From contig DUNA01000064.1 of the NCBI GenBank assembly GCA_012839605.1, forward strand, positions 1 to 64,000: a stretch of DNA of 64,000 nt. Direction: 5' to 3'. The DNA is from Bacteroidales bacterium. Lineage in GTDB: Bacteria; Bacteroidota; Bacteroidia; Bacteroidales; UBA932. Position numbers and translations under genes: made by a program. The notes under the pieces are model-generated. The model saw nothing but the letters and a program-made list of their open reading frames with translations. It was not told where the DNA came from and did no database searches. Within the stretch, counting starts at the first letter, position 1. Every line of letters starts with the position of its first letter. Below are positions 14,201 through 23,239 of this stretch, one piece after another.

Positions 14201-15437
14201 CGTAATACGTTTTGTTGATAAGTCCGTCGTCTCCGTTCAAATAACAAGGAATAAAGAAAACACTCACGTTGTCTTTCTCTGTATTGTACAACCCTTGTTC
14301 CCTCATAACGTTTAACACGGGGTCGTATTCGGGATCGTTCAGATAATGAGATGTAACAGGGTGGTCGTATTCTTTTCTGGGTCCGTTGTGATTGGCCGGA
14401 ACCATGATAAAAGCCAATATGGGTCTGTCGGCTGCTCCTCTCTCTCTGTTAAGCAATGCCAAAGCTTCCAGAAAAATATCTATGCCTTTGTTTTTAAATT
14501 CGTAACGTCCGCTGATTCCTACTAAGAAAGCCGATGGGTCTATGTTGCGGTTTAACATACGCGATGCCAGGTGTAACAACGCTTCTCTGCCTTCCTGCTG
14601 TTTTTCCTTAAAGATTTCCTTGGGCGGTGTGATGCTGTTCTCAAAACCGTTAGGTGTTACAACATCTACTTCTCTTTCTAAGAAACGACTACACTCCCGG
14701 GCCGTTATATCACTGACTGTGGTAAAAACATCTGCGTGCGTGGCAGCTGTTTTTTCCAAAGAGTGTTTTGCCATCACGTTAAATTCACTGGCTTTTTCTG
14801 TAGCGTCGTACTTGTCTATATGATCATAAAGCGGCATTCTGTTTCCCGCAATAGAGCGACCCACCACAGTCGCATGTGTTGTAAAAGCTGTAGCTACAGG
14901 TATATGTGCCCACTTCAAATACAACAATCCCATACCTGTCATCCATTCGTGAAATTGTGCCACACTCTTATGGTGCGACGCCAAGTTGAATCGAACAAAA
15001 CTTTCTATGACCTTGCCTGCAGCATATCCGAACAAAGCCGGCTCTATGTAATCCCATTGTCCGCTAATGGAATCTAAGTGAAATGTCTTCCAATATTCTG
15101 TAAATATTTCGTCTTTATGGGCCACATAAGAAGAGAAATCTACCAAAACGGCTATTGGATTTCCCGATACATTCCACCTACCCACACGAATCCTCAATCC
15201 TTCATCAAAGGCTTTGTCTCGCCAAGCCCTTAACAGTCTGGTATCTTCCAAAAATTCCGGATTTTGTTTTGTTTCCCTCCATACGTCAGGGCCTATAAGT
15301 ATATGTCTGTTGTCCATTTCTTTAGACATATGCAACGCCTTGGTTGCAATGACTGTATGGATGCCTCCTACTTTATTACACACTTCCCAACTTACTTCAA
15401 ACAAATAGTCGGGATTTGCCTTGTCGATCTTTTTCAT
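11265..15437 (-). CDS. Glycogen synthase (GT3) - alpha-glucan phosphorylase (GT35) fusion
   Basis: A 1390-residue protein joining two enzymes of opposite direction in glycogen metabolism. Residues about 1-545 are a GT3 glycogen synthase, the family typical of animals and fungi: FEVSWEVCNKVGGIHTVI at the sugar-nucleotide loop and FPSYYEPWGYTPLE with the two catalytic Glu. A short linker leads to a DUF3417-type start (NVWWSWNRDARRLF) and a GT35 phosphorylase. The latter has STEYGL-like SMEYGLDWSLKIYSGGLGVLAGD, then EASGTSGEKAAMNG with the pyridoxal-phosphate lysine. Both active sites look intact. The C-terminal 100 residues form an extra beta-rich region. It is the last gene of the glucan cluster, 5 bases after GH57. 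Confidence 0.92.
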   Translation of the reverse strand: MKKIDKANPDYLFEVSWEVCNKVGGIHTVIATKALHMSKEMDNRHILIGPDVWRETKQNPEFLEDTRLLRAWRDKAFDEGLRIRVGRWNVSGNPIAVLVDFSSYVAHKDEIFTEYWKTFHLDSISGQWDYIEPALFGYAAGKVIESFVRFNLASHHKSVAQFHEWMTGMGLLYLKWAHIPVATAFTTHATVVGRSIAGNRMPLYDHIDKYDATEKASEFNVMAKHSLEKTAATHADVFTTVSDITARECSRFLEREVDVVTPNGFENSITPPKEIFKEKQQEGREALLHLASRMLNRNIDPSAFLVGISGRYEFKNKGIDIFLEALALLNRERGAADRPILAFIMVPANHNGPRKEYDHPVTSHYLNDPEYDPVLNVMREQGLYNTEKDNVSVFFIPCYLNGDDGLINKTYYELLIGLDLTLFPSYYEPWGYTPLESLAFSVPTATTSLAGFGVWVEKMYKKPTTGINVVYRNDSNHTQVVTEVAAIVRNKSRLSEEEAAQAKENARDVSTIALWENQLQYYKQAYAMALNKMDENMEQFPVTREECGFVQKTRVYTPPTWSAVTIQKQLPARLAFLDTLSKNVWWSWNRDARRLFSGINPQLWREVEKNPILLLDRISYSQYKDLERDDTFLKNLDKVEKQFSAYMKEREQLNGPSIAYFSMEYGLDWSLKIYSGGLGVLAGDYLKEASDKGVPLTAVGLLYRYGYFRQVLSAQGDQVSDKEVVDFQKIPVTPVRDEQGNWMLVSVAFPGRNVYARVWRTDVGRTPLYLLDTDFEDNLQEDRSITHQLYGGDWENRLKQEMLLGIGGIRALRQLGIETDVYHCNEGHAAFIGLERLREYVTEENLSFEEAREVVRASSLFTTHTPVPAGHDSFPEEMLRPYFLHYPDRLKISWDTLMALGKTDACDPAQKFSMSYLAASLSQEINGVSKLHGQVSRSILNPLWPGYLPLESHVGHVTNGVHYPTWTANEWKEIKERSSVPEELAADDAEIWKVRNVLRSKLIDRLVESLSGTKNVPEFYSPKEVVAIRESLNKEVLTVGFARRFATYKRAHLLFSNLDRLDEIINNPEKPVQFLFAGKAHPHDKAGQDLIRRIVEVSRMPRFIGKILFLPNYNMELAKRLVQGVDVWMNTPTRPLEASGTSGEKAAMNGVMHFSVLDGWWVEGYREGAGWALPEDRTYENQSYQDELDATTIYNMLENEIAPLFYKRDKNGIPVEWVAHIRNTITQVANRFTTTRMMQDYETQYYRPLAKRHMEMTANHYEQAREMAFWKRKMEREWDSIEVLEYTHPNDTKDVLTLGSENVSKITLYLGTLSAEDIGVEMVVTRLTKEGETVLDEIIPYHPEEVSNGQVTYVCKITPQTAGSYYIASRIYAYSSKMPHRQDFALVKWL

Positions 15438-15442
15438 ACGGT

Positions 15443-16627
15443 TTATTTTGGTGTGCGGAGCGTAAGGTCGCTCAGAACGTTCATATAATTAATAAAAGCA
15501 TCGTACGGTGAACTGTAAGGATTAAAATACTTATGTACATCACCGTCAGAAAAAAGTTTTGTGCACATATAATAAAAATGGTCGCTCGTTTGCAAACGTC
15601 TAAAATCGCGTTGCAAGTCCATGTCCCCGCTCTTTTTAATCCTGTCTTCCAGTGCATACAGGTTGTTGAAAGCTTCTTGTTGCATCTCATTTCCTTGCCA
15701 GGCGCTGATGTCGCGTTCTTCATCTGCCCACGAAATGGCATAGGGTACATGAAGCGGTGCTATAGGCTGGTGTTTGGCAGCTGCTTGAGCCGGTGTGAGG
15801 ATTTCCAAATTTGTGTGGTTCAGAATCATCCCCGGCAACGCTTTCAAAAAATCGAATATACCTGTTTCTGCCGGCTGATGCTCTCCAAAGCTTTCGTAAT
15901 CCATAAAGATATTTACCATTTCATCCTTTTCTAAAGCACCTGCAATCCAACCGGCGTATTTTTCTGCTGTCAAAGGCCAGTCTCCCCACTCTCTGTCAGA
16001 AAAACGGAAAGCAATGTCGTCGCTCAATCTGAAGTTTCTAAGCAACAATTGCAATTTGGGGCTTAGAGCGTTAACATACAAGTAGTTGGGACTCTTCCAT
16101 CCCAATATGTGACGTGCGCCTTCCGCCAACATGGTAGCAAATCCCATCTCGGCAGCCAAGGCGCCGATCGTATCTGAATAGATCAATTCTGTATTGCGGA
16201 AAGTTTTTGGTTTTTGTCCAAAATGTTCCTCCACGGCTTTCTTGTGCATAAGCACTTGGTTCTTGAACTTCTTGGGAGAAATCAAGGACGAAAGCGAATG
16301 AGAATACGTTTCTGCCAAAAATTCAACGTGTCCCGTTGCTGCCAGCTCTTTAAAAGAATCCAACGCTTGCGGCGCATATTGTTCCATTTGTTCTATGGCC
16401 ATACCGCTGACAGAAAACGCTACTTGAAAAGCGCCTCCGTATTCCCGAATCAAATCCAAGATCAAACGATTGGTGGGGATATAACACCGCGATGCCACCT
16501 TGGACATGATGGTTTTGTTGGCAAAATCATCAAAATAAGAATGGTTTTTGCCTATATCAAAAAACCGGTATTGACGAAGCCTGTATGGCTGATGTACTTG
16601 AAAGTATAGACAAATTGTTTTTTTCAT
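15443..16627 (-). CDS. Glycoside hydrolase family 57 (alpha-amylase/4-alpha-glucanotransferase type)
   Basis: A 394-residue GH57 enzyme acting on alpha-glucan inside the cell; there is no signal peptide. Motifs in order: YFQVHQPYRLRQY at the N-terminus, GHVEFLAETYSH, the nucleophile region FRNTELIYSD (Glu), and MDYESFGEHQ with the acid-base Asp. The start is set at 16627, since it gives MKKTICLYFQVHQ and an ATGA overlap with the GT4 gene; the longer frame adds 60 unlikely residues. Its length is below that of many GH57 members, and hydrolase versus transferase activity cannot be told from sequence. Confidence 0.9.
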   Translation of the reverse strand: MKKTICLYFQVHQPYRLRQYRFFDIGKNHSYFDDFANKTIMSKVASRCYIPTNRLILDLIREYGGAFQVAFSVSGMAIEQMEQYAPQALDSFKELAATGHVEFLAETYSHSLSSLISPKKFKNQVLMHKKAVEEHFGQKPKTFRNTELIYSDTIGALAAEMGFATMLAEGARHILGWKSPNYLYVNALSPKLQLLLRNFRLSDDIAFRFSDREWGDWPLTAEKYAGWIAGALEKDEMVNIFMDYESFGEHQPAETGIFDFLKALPGMILNHTNLEILTPAQAAAKHQPIAPLHVPYAISWADEERDISAWQGNEMQQEAFNNLYALEDRIKKSGDMDLQRDFRRLQTSDHFYYMCTKLFSDGDVHKYFNPYSSPYDAFINYMNVLSDLTLRTPK

Positions 16628-17928
16628 ACGTTTGTGTTTTTCAATGATTCTTCCAAAACAGCCCGGTAAATATCTTTGACTTTGGCTGCCGCATGGTCCC
16701 ATTTTAAAGCATTTACTTCTTCCAGACCGTGCTTTACAGTCATAGACCTCAACGCATTGTAGGTAAGCAGGCCGTACATGGCATCTGCCAGTGCATTCAC
16801 ATCCCAAAAATCTACTTTTATGGCGTGGTTCAACACTTCGGCTACGCCGGACTGTTTGCTGATGATGGCCGGCACACCGGCACGCATGGCTTCCAACGGA
16901 GATATTCCAAACGGCTCGGAAACGGAAGGCATGACATATACATCTGAATGAGCAAACATGTTTTTCACGTCTTCACCTCGTAAAAAACCGGTAAAATGAA
17001 AATGAGACGAAATGCCTAATTTTGCTACCCTCCTTATGGAGCGATGAAACATATCACCGCTACCGGCCATGACAAAGCGAACATCTTTCGTTTTCTGCAA
17101 TACTTTATAAGCCGCTTCTATAAAATATTCCGGCCCTTTCTGGTACGTAATGCGTCCTAGGAAAGTAACTATCTTTTCCGGTACACCTCTTACCACATGG
17201 CGGTCTTCCACTGTACTGAAATCTACTGCATTATGGACCGTTACCACTTTGTCCGGATGGATATGGTACTTATTGATGATGGTATTGCGCGTCAAGTCAC
17301 TCACTGCAATAATACGATCTGCCGCTTCCATTCCCCTTCTTTCCAGGTCGTAGACTTGTTGGTTTACGTCTTCTCCCGTTCTGTCGTACTCTGTAGCGTG
17401 TACGTGAATAACAAGAGGTTTCCCGGAAACACGTTTGGCTGCTATACCGGCCATGTTCGTCAACCAATCGTGTGCGTGAATCACATCAAAAGTATGCTGA
17501 CGAGCAATGGCAGAAGCCACGAGCGCATACCGCATGACTTCTTCCATCAAGTTGGTTCCGTATTTCCCTGAAAATTTGTACTTGTTGCCAAACGATATTT
17601 TGAAAGTATTCCATTCTTCTTGTCTGTGCAAATCCATCTGCTCTGTATACTCATCGGGTCCAAGATACGGAATGAGATTGGACGTAACTTGTAAGAATTG
17701 GACCTTCTCAAAAAGCGTATGTGCCTCTTCTTTTGTTTGAAAAGCTACCACATCGCTCGCATTGATGATTTGTACGGCACTTTGGTCTTCATCGCCGGAT
17801 GCAGAAGGCATGACAAACAACACCTCTACCTGATGCTTTGCCAACCCTTTGGTCAAGCCATCACAAGCCGTACCCAATCCTCCCGATATGTGTGGTGGAA
17901 ATTCCCAGCCAAACATCAATATTTTCAT
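16624..17928 (-). CDS. GT4 glycosyltransferase (glycogen synthase-like)
   Basis: A 434-residue retaining glycosyltransferase of the GT-B fold. It begins KILMFGWEFPPHISGGLGTACDGLTKGL, the donor/acceptor Gly loop of starch and glycogen synthase-like enzymes. HVHATEYDR and AVDFSTVEDRHV follow, and the C-terminal signature is MPSVSEPFGISPLEAM with the EX7E pair. Placed between GH57 and the debranching enzyme, with ATGA overlaps at both ends, it is likely to act on alpha-glucan, perhaps in priming or as a second synthase. Substrate and sugar donor are inferred. Confidence 0.9.
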   Translation of the reverse strand: MKILMFGWEFPPHISGGLGTACDGLTKGLAKHQVEVLFVMPSASGDEDQSAVQIINASDVVAFQTKEEAHTLFEKVQFLQVTSNLIPYLGPDEYTEQMDLHRQEEWNTFKISFGNKYKFSGKYGTNLMEEVMRYALVASAIARQHTFDVIHAHDWLTNMAGIAAKRVSGKPLVIHVHATEYDRTGEDVNQQVYDLERRGMEAADRIIAVSDLTRNTIINKYHIHPDKVVTVHNAVDFSTVEDRHVVRGVPEKIVTFLGRITYQKGPEYFIEAAYKVLQKTKDVRFVMAGSGDMFHRSIRRVAKLGISSHFHFTGFLRGEDVKNMFAHSDVYVMPSVSEPFGISPLEAMRAGVPAIISKQSGVAEVLNHAIKVDFWDVNALADAMYGLLTYNALRSMTVKHGLEEVNALKWDHAAAKVKDIYRAVLEESLKNTNV

Positions 17929-19793
17929 GGTTTGTCAAATGTTTCAATAAGTTTTATACTCCTAAGGACTCCCGCTACGCTTCGGGCTCCGGAGGGACAT
18001 CCGTGCGGTCTGTGAGGCGGATCGCCATCGTACAACTCGGCAAGAGAACCAATTCCATGTTCCGTCATGTCTTCTTCAAAAGCCTGTATGATCTCTTTGG
18101 CTACAGGTACGTACCCTTTTCCGTGTAAGCGGAATTGTGCACCCAAATAATGTTCCAGCAACCAAGGTCCCGAAGACCCGTTAAGGAAAGCTTTTTCCCG
18201 TTGTTCCTCCGTTCCCTCGTATTTGCCTTTGTATAAAGGATTTTTGGGAGAAAGCGTTCGAAGCCCTCTTGTAGTCAGAAGTTCCTTGCGACACGCCTCC
18301 AACACCTTGTGTATGGTTTCATCTGCCAACGGCGTAAATGGCAAAGAGCAAGCAAAAAGTTGGTTGGAACGTGTGTCTATATTTTGTTCTTTGTGATTCA
18401 CAAAATCTGCCAGATGAGCTCGCGCTTGACACCAAAAAGTAGGCAGGAAATTTTCTTTTATTAAAGAAGGGATGTGTTTGAAATCTGCTTCAAACGTACT
18501 TGTATCCCTACCTTGGGCCAACTCTAAAGCAAAGCATACGGCGTTGTACCAAAGAGCACACATTTCAACAAGATATCCGCTTCTTTGAGCCCCTTGCCGG
18601 TCATGGACCCAAAGCAAACCGTTCGGGTGCAATTGTACTTTATCCGTTCCCGTTTTGTATTGGTTTAAAATGGATTTTAAAAGCGATCCGTATGTTTTCC
18701 ACAATGCATCCTTGTCTTTTGTCAACGCTACGTATTGTTGTAGCGTATAGAACAACCACAACGGAGTATCAGGAGTCTGGAACAACGATTTTTCGTTTTC
18801 TGTCAACGTTTCCAATCCGCGTTTGAAAATCGTTTCTTTATCATCTGCATAACACACAAGACCGGGTAGAGCAATGGCTGCATTTCGCACATTCGTATCC
18901 AACCAAGGATATCCCTCCATAACAAACAATTTTCCTTCTCTTTCAATCAAAAACTGAGAAGCAGCAATTTTCAAGCATTCTTTAAACGAATCTCTTTCCG
19001 GTCTGTTGTCAAATTGGTTGCGAAAAGTAGCCGTGAAACGCGTGGGATCGACAGGTGTCAGAGCTGCTGAAAAAACAATGCTTTGTCCTTTTCTAATAGG
19101 GCACTCAAAGTAACCGGGAACAAAAAGGTCTTCTCTGTAATCGTACCCTCTTTCCTTTTCCTTAAGGTACTCCACATTTCTATACCAATCGGGTACCTTA
19201 ACAAATTGATTTTGCACGTTCAGTTGCATGTACAAACGCGGAAACCCGCCATACAAACGATACCCTACTCCTTTCTCGACCACTTTGTGAAATGTATCCG
19301 CGGCCATGTTGGCATGCGTAAGAGCATGTATGTTGCGAAACGCCAAGAAAGGTTTCAGCCTTAACACAGTAGGCGATTGCGCTTCCAGAAGGGTATATCT
19401 TATGAGCAATTGTTCTTTGTTATGCAAAAACAACAATTCCTTTTTAAAAACCATTCCGCCAATCCTGTACGTCAAAGATGCTATCCGGTTCAGTTCAAAG
19501 TCCACAATGTATTTGTGCCCCCTTGGATCGTAGATGCCGGGGTATCTATGAATTCCCAAATTAAATGCTTGGTCGTGCTGTATCAGTGTTTCGTCCAAAG
19601 AAGACAACAGTACATGCCTTTCCCCTCCCAGTTCATCTATAGGCAAAACAAAAAGGCCATGGTACTTTCTTGTATTGCAACACGTCAAAGTGGTATTGAC
19701 ATATCCTCCCGCTCTGTTTACAGCAAGAATTTCTCTTTCGAGTGAATACTCAAGATTCCCCAATTCGTGTTTATTGAATTGCAAATACGCCAT
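17925..19793 (-). CDS. Glycogen debranching enzyme (amylo-alpha-1,6-glucosidase)
   Basis: A 622-residue protein that removes alpha-1,6 branch stubs. The N-terminal GDE_N domain starts LGNLEYSLEREILAVNRAGGY and TCCNTRKYHGLFV. The C-terminal GH133-type (alpha/alpha)6 barrel has RDGFLVEM-like RSGYLVEMCALWYNAV and ends LAELYDGDPPHRPHGCPSGARSVAGVLR, the usual family end. Stop overlaps the start of the GT4 gene by ATGA, giving coupled translation. The start at 19793 is 46 bases after the glgB stop. Confidence 0.92.
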   Translation of the reverse strand: MAYLQFNKHELGNLEYSLEREILAVNRAGGYVNTTLTCCNTRKYHGLFVLPIDELGGERHVLLSSLDETLIQHDQAFNLGIHRYPGIYDPRGHKYIVDFELNRIASLTYRIGGMVFKKELLFLHNKEQLLIRYTLLEAQSPTVLRLKPFLAFRNIHALTHANMAADTFHKVVEKGVGYRLYGGFPRLYMQLNVQNQFVKVPDWYRNVEYLKEKERGYDYREDLFVPGYFECPIRKGQSIVFSAALTPVDPTRFTATFRNQFDNRPERDSFKECLKIAASQFLIEREGKLFVMEGYPWLDTNVRNAAIALPGLVCYADDKETIFKRGLETLTENEKSLFQTPDTPLWLFYTLQQYVALTKDKDALWKTYGSLLKSILNQYKTGTDKVQLHPNGLLWVHDRQGAQRSGYLVEMCALWYNAVCFALELAQGRDTSTFEADFKHIPSLIKENFLPTFWCQARAHLADFVNHKEQNIDTRSNQLFACSLPFTPLADETIHKVLEACRKELLTTRGLRTLSPKNPLYKGKYEGTEEQREKAFLNGSSGPWLLEHYLGAQFRLHGKGYVPVAKEIIQAFEEDMTEHGIGSLAELYDGDPPHRPHGCPSGARSVAGVLRSIKLIETFDKP

Positions 19794-19839
19794 AAAGATT
19801 TTTCTTATTCAATACTCTATAAACTTGCAAGATACTAAA

Positions 19840-21825
19840 TTATTCTGCAACATAGACCGTCGCCGTACGAGCCGGCAAATAAATAAAAAGCCTGTGTGTT
19901 CCCTTTTCCGGCACAGTAAAATGCACGGTATCCCTACTGTTTCTATCAAAGCCTCCGTATAACGAATTGTCTGAATCCAAAACACATGTGTACTTTCCAG
20001 GTGCAACTTCCAAACCATAGTCTGTATACGAACGGTTTGGACTCAAATTGAAAACAAACAGCAAAGTTCCTCTGACAAACGCCAATACTTGCGACCCAAT
20101 ATCTTGTACAACCGCTTGCGGAGGGTAATCAAACAGACGGTACTTCGTAGCCATATGAACCATATCTCTGTCAAAGAGCTCCAATCCCTTATACCGCAAC
20201 AAGTCATTATCAATCAAGGACCATTGTCTACGAGCGTATTGGTAGCTCCAATCGTTTCCTTCTCTGGGAAAATCTATCCATTCCGGATGACCAAATTCGT
20301 TGCCCATAAAGTTCAGATACCCATCTCCTGCAGTAGACAAGGTGAGAAGACGAATCATCTTGTGCAGCGCAATCCCTCTGTCTACTAGTAAAGATTGCGA
20401 ATCTTTGCTCATAGAGGTGTACATTTCCTTGTCTATAAGCCTGAAAATAATGGTTTTATCGCCAACCATGGCTTGGTCGTGGCATTCGGCATACGATATC
20501 GTGCGCTCATCGCTGCGTTTGTTGGTCAACTGATAAAATATATCTCCTACGTGCCATTCCTCGTCTTTCAGCTCTTTAATCCATTTTATCCAATGGTCGG
20601 CTACCCCCATGCTCATACGAAAGTCAAATCCAACACCTCCGAAAGAAGCAGGATAAGCCAACGATGGCATACCGCTTACGTCTTCCGCTATAGTGATGGC
20701 GTTGGAATTGAATTGGTGAATCAAGTGGTTGGCCAAGCCCAGATACACAATGGCGTCTTCGTCTTGCATACCGTCAAAATAATTCCCGTATCCTGTAAAA
20801 TCACGTCCCAATCCGTGGTCGTAGTACATCATAGATGTGACGCCATCAAACCGAAATCCGTCAAAACGAAACTCCTCCAACCAATATTTGATATTGGACA
20901 GCAAAAAATGCAATACGGCATGCTTGCCATAATCAAACAACCTGGAAGACCACAACGGATGTTCGCCTCGGCTCCCTTTGTGAAAATACAAATCGTACGT
21001 GCCGTCAAAACGGCTCAAACCTTCCGATTCGTTTTTTACAGCATGAGAATGTACCAAATCCATCACTACGGCTATACCTCTGGCATGGGCTTGGTCTATC
21101 AAATGTTTCAAATCATCCGGTGTACCAAAACGTGAACTGACAGCAAAAAAATTTGACACCTGGTAGCCAAAAGAACCGTAATACGGATGTTCTTGTACAG
21201 CCATCAACTGCAACGTATTGTACCCCAAACGTTCTATCCTGGGCAATACTTCTTTTGTAAAACTATTGAAATCAGAAACTCCCGGTTCTTCTCCGCTCAT
21301 ACCTATATGTACTTCATATACGAGTGGATTTTTCACTCTTCCCGGTTGCGGATGTTTCCAATCATACGTGTGTTGTGGATTCCACACCTGTGCACTGAAA
21401 ATTTTCGTCACGGGGTCTTGAACACATCTTCTTACGTAAGCGGGCAGACGTTCTCCCGATCCGCCGGGCCATTCCACAAACCATTTATACAATTGCCCGT
21501 GAGAAAGCGTATCTTCCGGCAAGTGCAACTCCCAATTGCCTTGACCCACAGGCTCAAAAGCATAGTCGGGATGTACTTCCCATCCGTTGCATTCGCCAAT
21601 CAAATACAAATCGGTTGCATAAGGTGCCCATTCCCTGCAAACCCAGCCTCCGCCCGTTTTGTGCAATCCGTAATACAAGTGGTTGTTAACGGCTTTGAGT
21701 AACGACCCGTGTGCTCCGGTAATTTCCTGCAATCGCGTTTCCAGCAATTGTTGCCTTCTGAGCAACACATGTCTGTACGGTTTCAGGAATGGATCCTGTT
21801 CCCATATGTAATGGTTTTCTTTCAT
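19840..21825 (-). CDS. glgB: 1,4-alpha-glucan branching enzyme (eukaryote-like GH13_8 type)
   Basis: Makes alpha-1,6 branches in glycogen. The 661-residue enzyme has an N-terminal CBM48-like part (EWAPYATDLYLIGECNGW) and a GH13 barrel. The barrel shows VMDLVHSHA, the nucleophile in FRFDGVTSMMYYDHG, the acid-base Glu in ITIAEDVSGMP and the third acid in YAECHDQAMVGDK. The pattern is the plant/animal-like GH13_8 subfamily, often seen in Bacteroidota. The ATG at 21825 forms TGATG with the xseB stop, and a TTG just before it is less likely. Translation is thus coupled to the exonuclease VII small subunit, an unexpected partner. Confidence 0.94.
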   Translation of the reverse strand: MKENHYIWEQDPFLKPYRHVLLRRQQLLETRLQEITGAHGSLLKAVNNHLYYGLHKTGGGWVCREWAPYATDLYLIGECNGWEVHPDYAFEPVGQGNWELHLPEDTLSHGQLYKWFVEWPGGSGERLPAYVRRCVQDPVTKIFSAQVWNPQHTYDWKHPQPGRVKNPLVYEVHIGMSGEEPGVSDFNSFTKEVLPRIERLGYNTLQLMAVQEHPYYGSFGYQVSNFFAVSSRFGTPDDLKHLIDQAHARGIAVVMDLVHSHAVKNESEGLSRFDGTYDLYFHKGSRGEHPLWSSRLFDYGKHAVLHFLLSNIKYWLEEFRFDGFRFDGVTSMMYYDHGLGRDFTGYGNYFDGMQDEDAIVYLGLANHLIHQFNSNAITIAEDVSGMPSLAYPASFGGVGFDFRMSMGVADHWIKWIKELKDEEWHVGDIFYQLTNKRSDERTISYAECHDQAMVGDKTIIFRLIDKEMYTSMSKDSQSLLVDRGIALHKMIRLLTLSTAGDGYLNFMGNEFGHPEWIDFPREGNDWSYQYARRQWSLIDNDLLRYKGLELFDRDMVHMATKYRLFDYPPQAVVQDIGSQVLAFVRGTLLFVFNLSPNRSYTDYGLEVAPGKYTCVLDSDNSLYGGFDRNSRDTVHFTVPEKGTHRLFIYLPARTATVYVAE

Positions 21826-22025
21826 CAACCTTCAAAATCGCTCAACAGTGTTTCTGCATCTTCTTGTACGCTATGCAAGTACTCCCTGCAGAACGTAACC
21901 AATTCAAGGGCTCTCTTTACTTGACCGGCTATGTTGCCCAAATCTGCATCGGGGCGTTCCAGTTCTTCTACCAGTTTTTCCAACTCTTTACGAGCAGCCG
22001 CATACGTCAATTCTTCTTTCTTCAT
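21825..22025 (-). CDS. xseB: Exonuclease VII small subunit
   Basis: A 66-residue, mainly helical protein, MKKEELTYAAARKELEKLVEELERPDADLG, matching XseB in length and pattern, including the conserved LE-x2-V-x2-LE and a middle D-x-L. It binds several-fold to XseA to form the single-strand DNA exonuclease. It starts directly after the xseA stop and its own stop overlaps glgB. Confidence 0.93.
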   Translation of the reverse strand: MKKEELTYAAARKELEKLVEELERPDADLGNIAGQVKRALELVTFCREYLHSVQEDAETLLSDFEG

Positions 22026-23195
22026 TTATTTCTCATTTATTGAATCAACAACAGAGGCAATACTTCCGTTGAAAAGTACCGTCTCAATTTTATGACCGGG
22101 CTTCAAATCCTCGGTATTAAGTAAGGCTTTTCCCTGAAACAAAGTAAGGGAATACCCTTTTTTAAGCACTGTCAATGGATTGTTGCTTTCAATGCGTTGT
22201 TCTAACAATTCCAGTTTGTGCAAATGGTTGCGTATTGTCCATGCAGCCGTTCTTTCTACATCTTTAAGCAGATGTTCCAATGCTTTCTTCTCACTTTCAA
22301 GCCTGTAGTTGATGGCTTTTTCCAACGACCGTAAAACAGCAACAACCTCTTGCTCTTCTTCTTCCAGATGGTTGTTTAAAAAATCGGCAACAGCCGTAGG
22401 TGTTTTCAATGACAAATGTGCGACCTTGTCTGCTATATGCACATCTTTGTGGTGTCCCACTCCCGTAATGACCGGAATAGGAAACTGTGCAATATGAGCT
22501 GCCAGATTGTAGTTGTCGTAACTGTGAAGATCTGTGACGGCACCTCCACCACGCAATATCAAAAGCACATCAAAAGAAGTATCATGATTCATCACTTTTT
22601 CCATTGCTTCTATGATGCTGTCCGGTGACTTGTCGCCTTGCATCAGAGCGGGAAAGAGTACCGTTTTAAAAGCAAAGCCTCCCTTTGTAATATGATTTGC
22701 AAAGTCTTGATATCCGGCTGCCGTTGATGAAGAAATAACGGCCAGGCTCAATGGCACATCCGGGAAGGGCAACTGCTTGTTCATCTCTACTACACCCTCC
22801 TTCAGAAGCCTGTCCCATGTCTTTTTTCGTTCGGCTTCTATATCGCCCATCGTATAAGAAGGGTCAATGTTTACAACTACCAAACTCAAACCGTACAAAG
22901 GATGCATATTGGGTTCCACACTAAGCAGTACCTGTATACCGGCTTGCAAATGCATGCCTGTGGCTGTCCTGAAAAACGGTTCCAGCAATGCGTATCTGCT
23001 TGCCCAAATGACAGCGTGTGCTTTGGCAAGCAATTTGTTCGTAGCCTTGTCTTTTTGCACCAATTCCAAATAGCAATGTCCTTTGCTCACAGTTATGTTG
23101 TTGATTTCTGCTCTAACCCAACACGGTCCGTCAAACGCATTGTGAATAGCATCTTCTAAACGTTTCTGTATATCAATCAGATCCATTTTTATCAT
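22026..23195 (-). CDS. xseA: Exonuclease VII large subunit
   Basis: Catalytic subunit of the bidirectional single-strand exonuclease. The 389-residue protein has an N-terminal OB-fold (CWVRAEINNITVSKGHCYLELVQ) and the catalytic core with LAVISSSTAAGYQDF, DVLLILRGGGAVTDL and ITGVGHHKDVHIADKVAHLSLKTPTAVADFL. A coiled-coil region follows for XseB binding. Starts at 23195 (MIKMDL) and 23186 (MDLID) are both possible. A TAAGTTTG box ends 4 bases before the former, which would make the mRNA leaderless. Confidence 0.95.
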   Translation of the reverse strand: MIKMDLIDIQKRLEDAIHNAFDGPCWVRAEINNITVSKGHCYLELVQKDKATNKLLAKAHAVIWASRYALLEPFFRTATGMHLQAGIQVLLSVEPNMHPLYGLSLVVVNIDPSYTMGDIEAERKKTWDRLLKEGVVEMNKQLPFPDVPLSLAVISSSTAAGYQDFANHITKGGFAFKTVLFPALMQGDKSPDSIIEAMEKVMNHDTSFDVLLILRGGGAVTDLHSYDNYNLAAHIAQFPIPVITGVGHHKDVHIADKVAHLSLKTPTAVADFLNNHLEEEEQEVVAVLRSLEKAINYRLESEKKALEHLLKDVERTAAWTIRNHLHKLELLEQRIESNNPLTVLKKGYSLTLFQGKALLNTEDLKPGHKIETVLFNGSIASVVDSINEK

Positions 23196-23199
23196 ACCA

Positions 23200-23207
23200 C
23201 AAACTTA
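23200..23207 (-). promoter_or_regulatory. -7 box for xseA operon
   Basis: The minus strand reads TAAGTTTG (TANNTTTG), ending 4 bases before the ATG at 23195. This would drive xseA-xseB and perhaps the whole glucan cluster. No good -33 TTTG is visible. Confidence 0.45.
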
Positions 23208-23239
23208 CATAAAATATCAAAAAATAGTATCTTAGCCTT

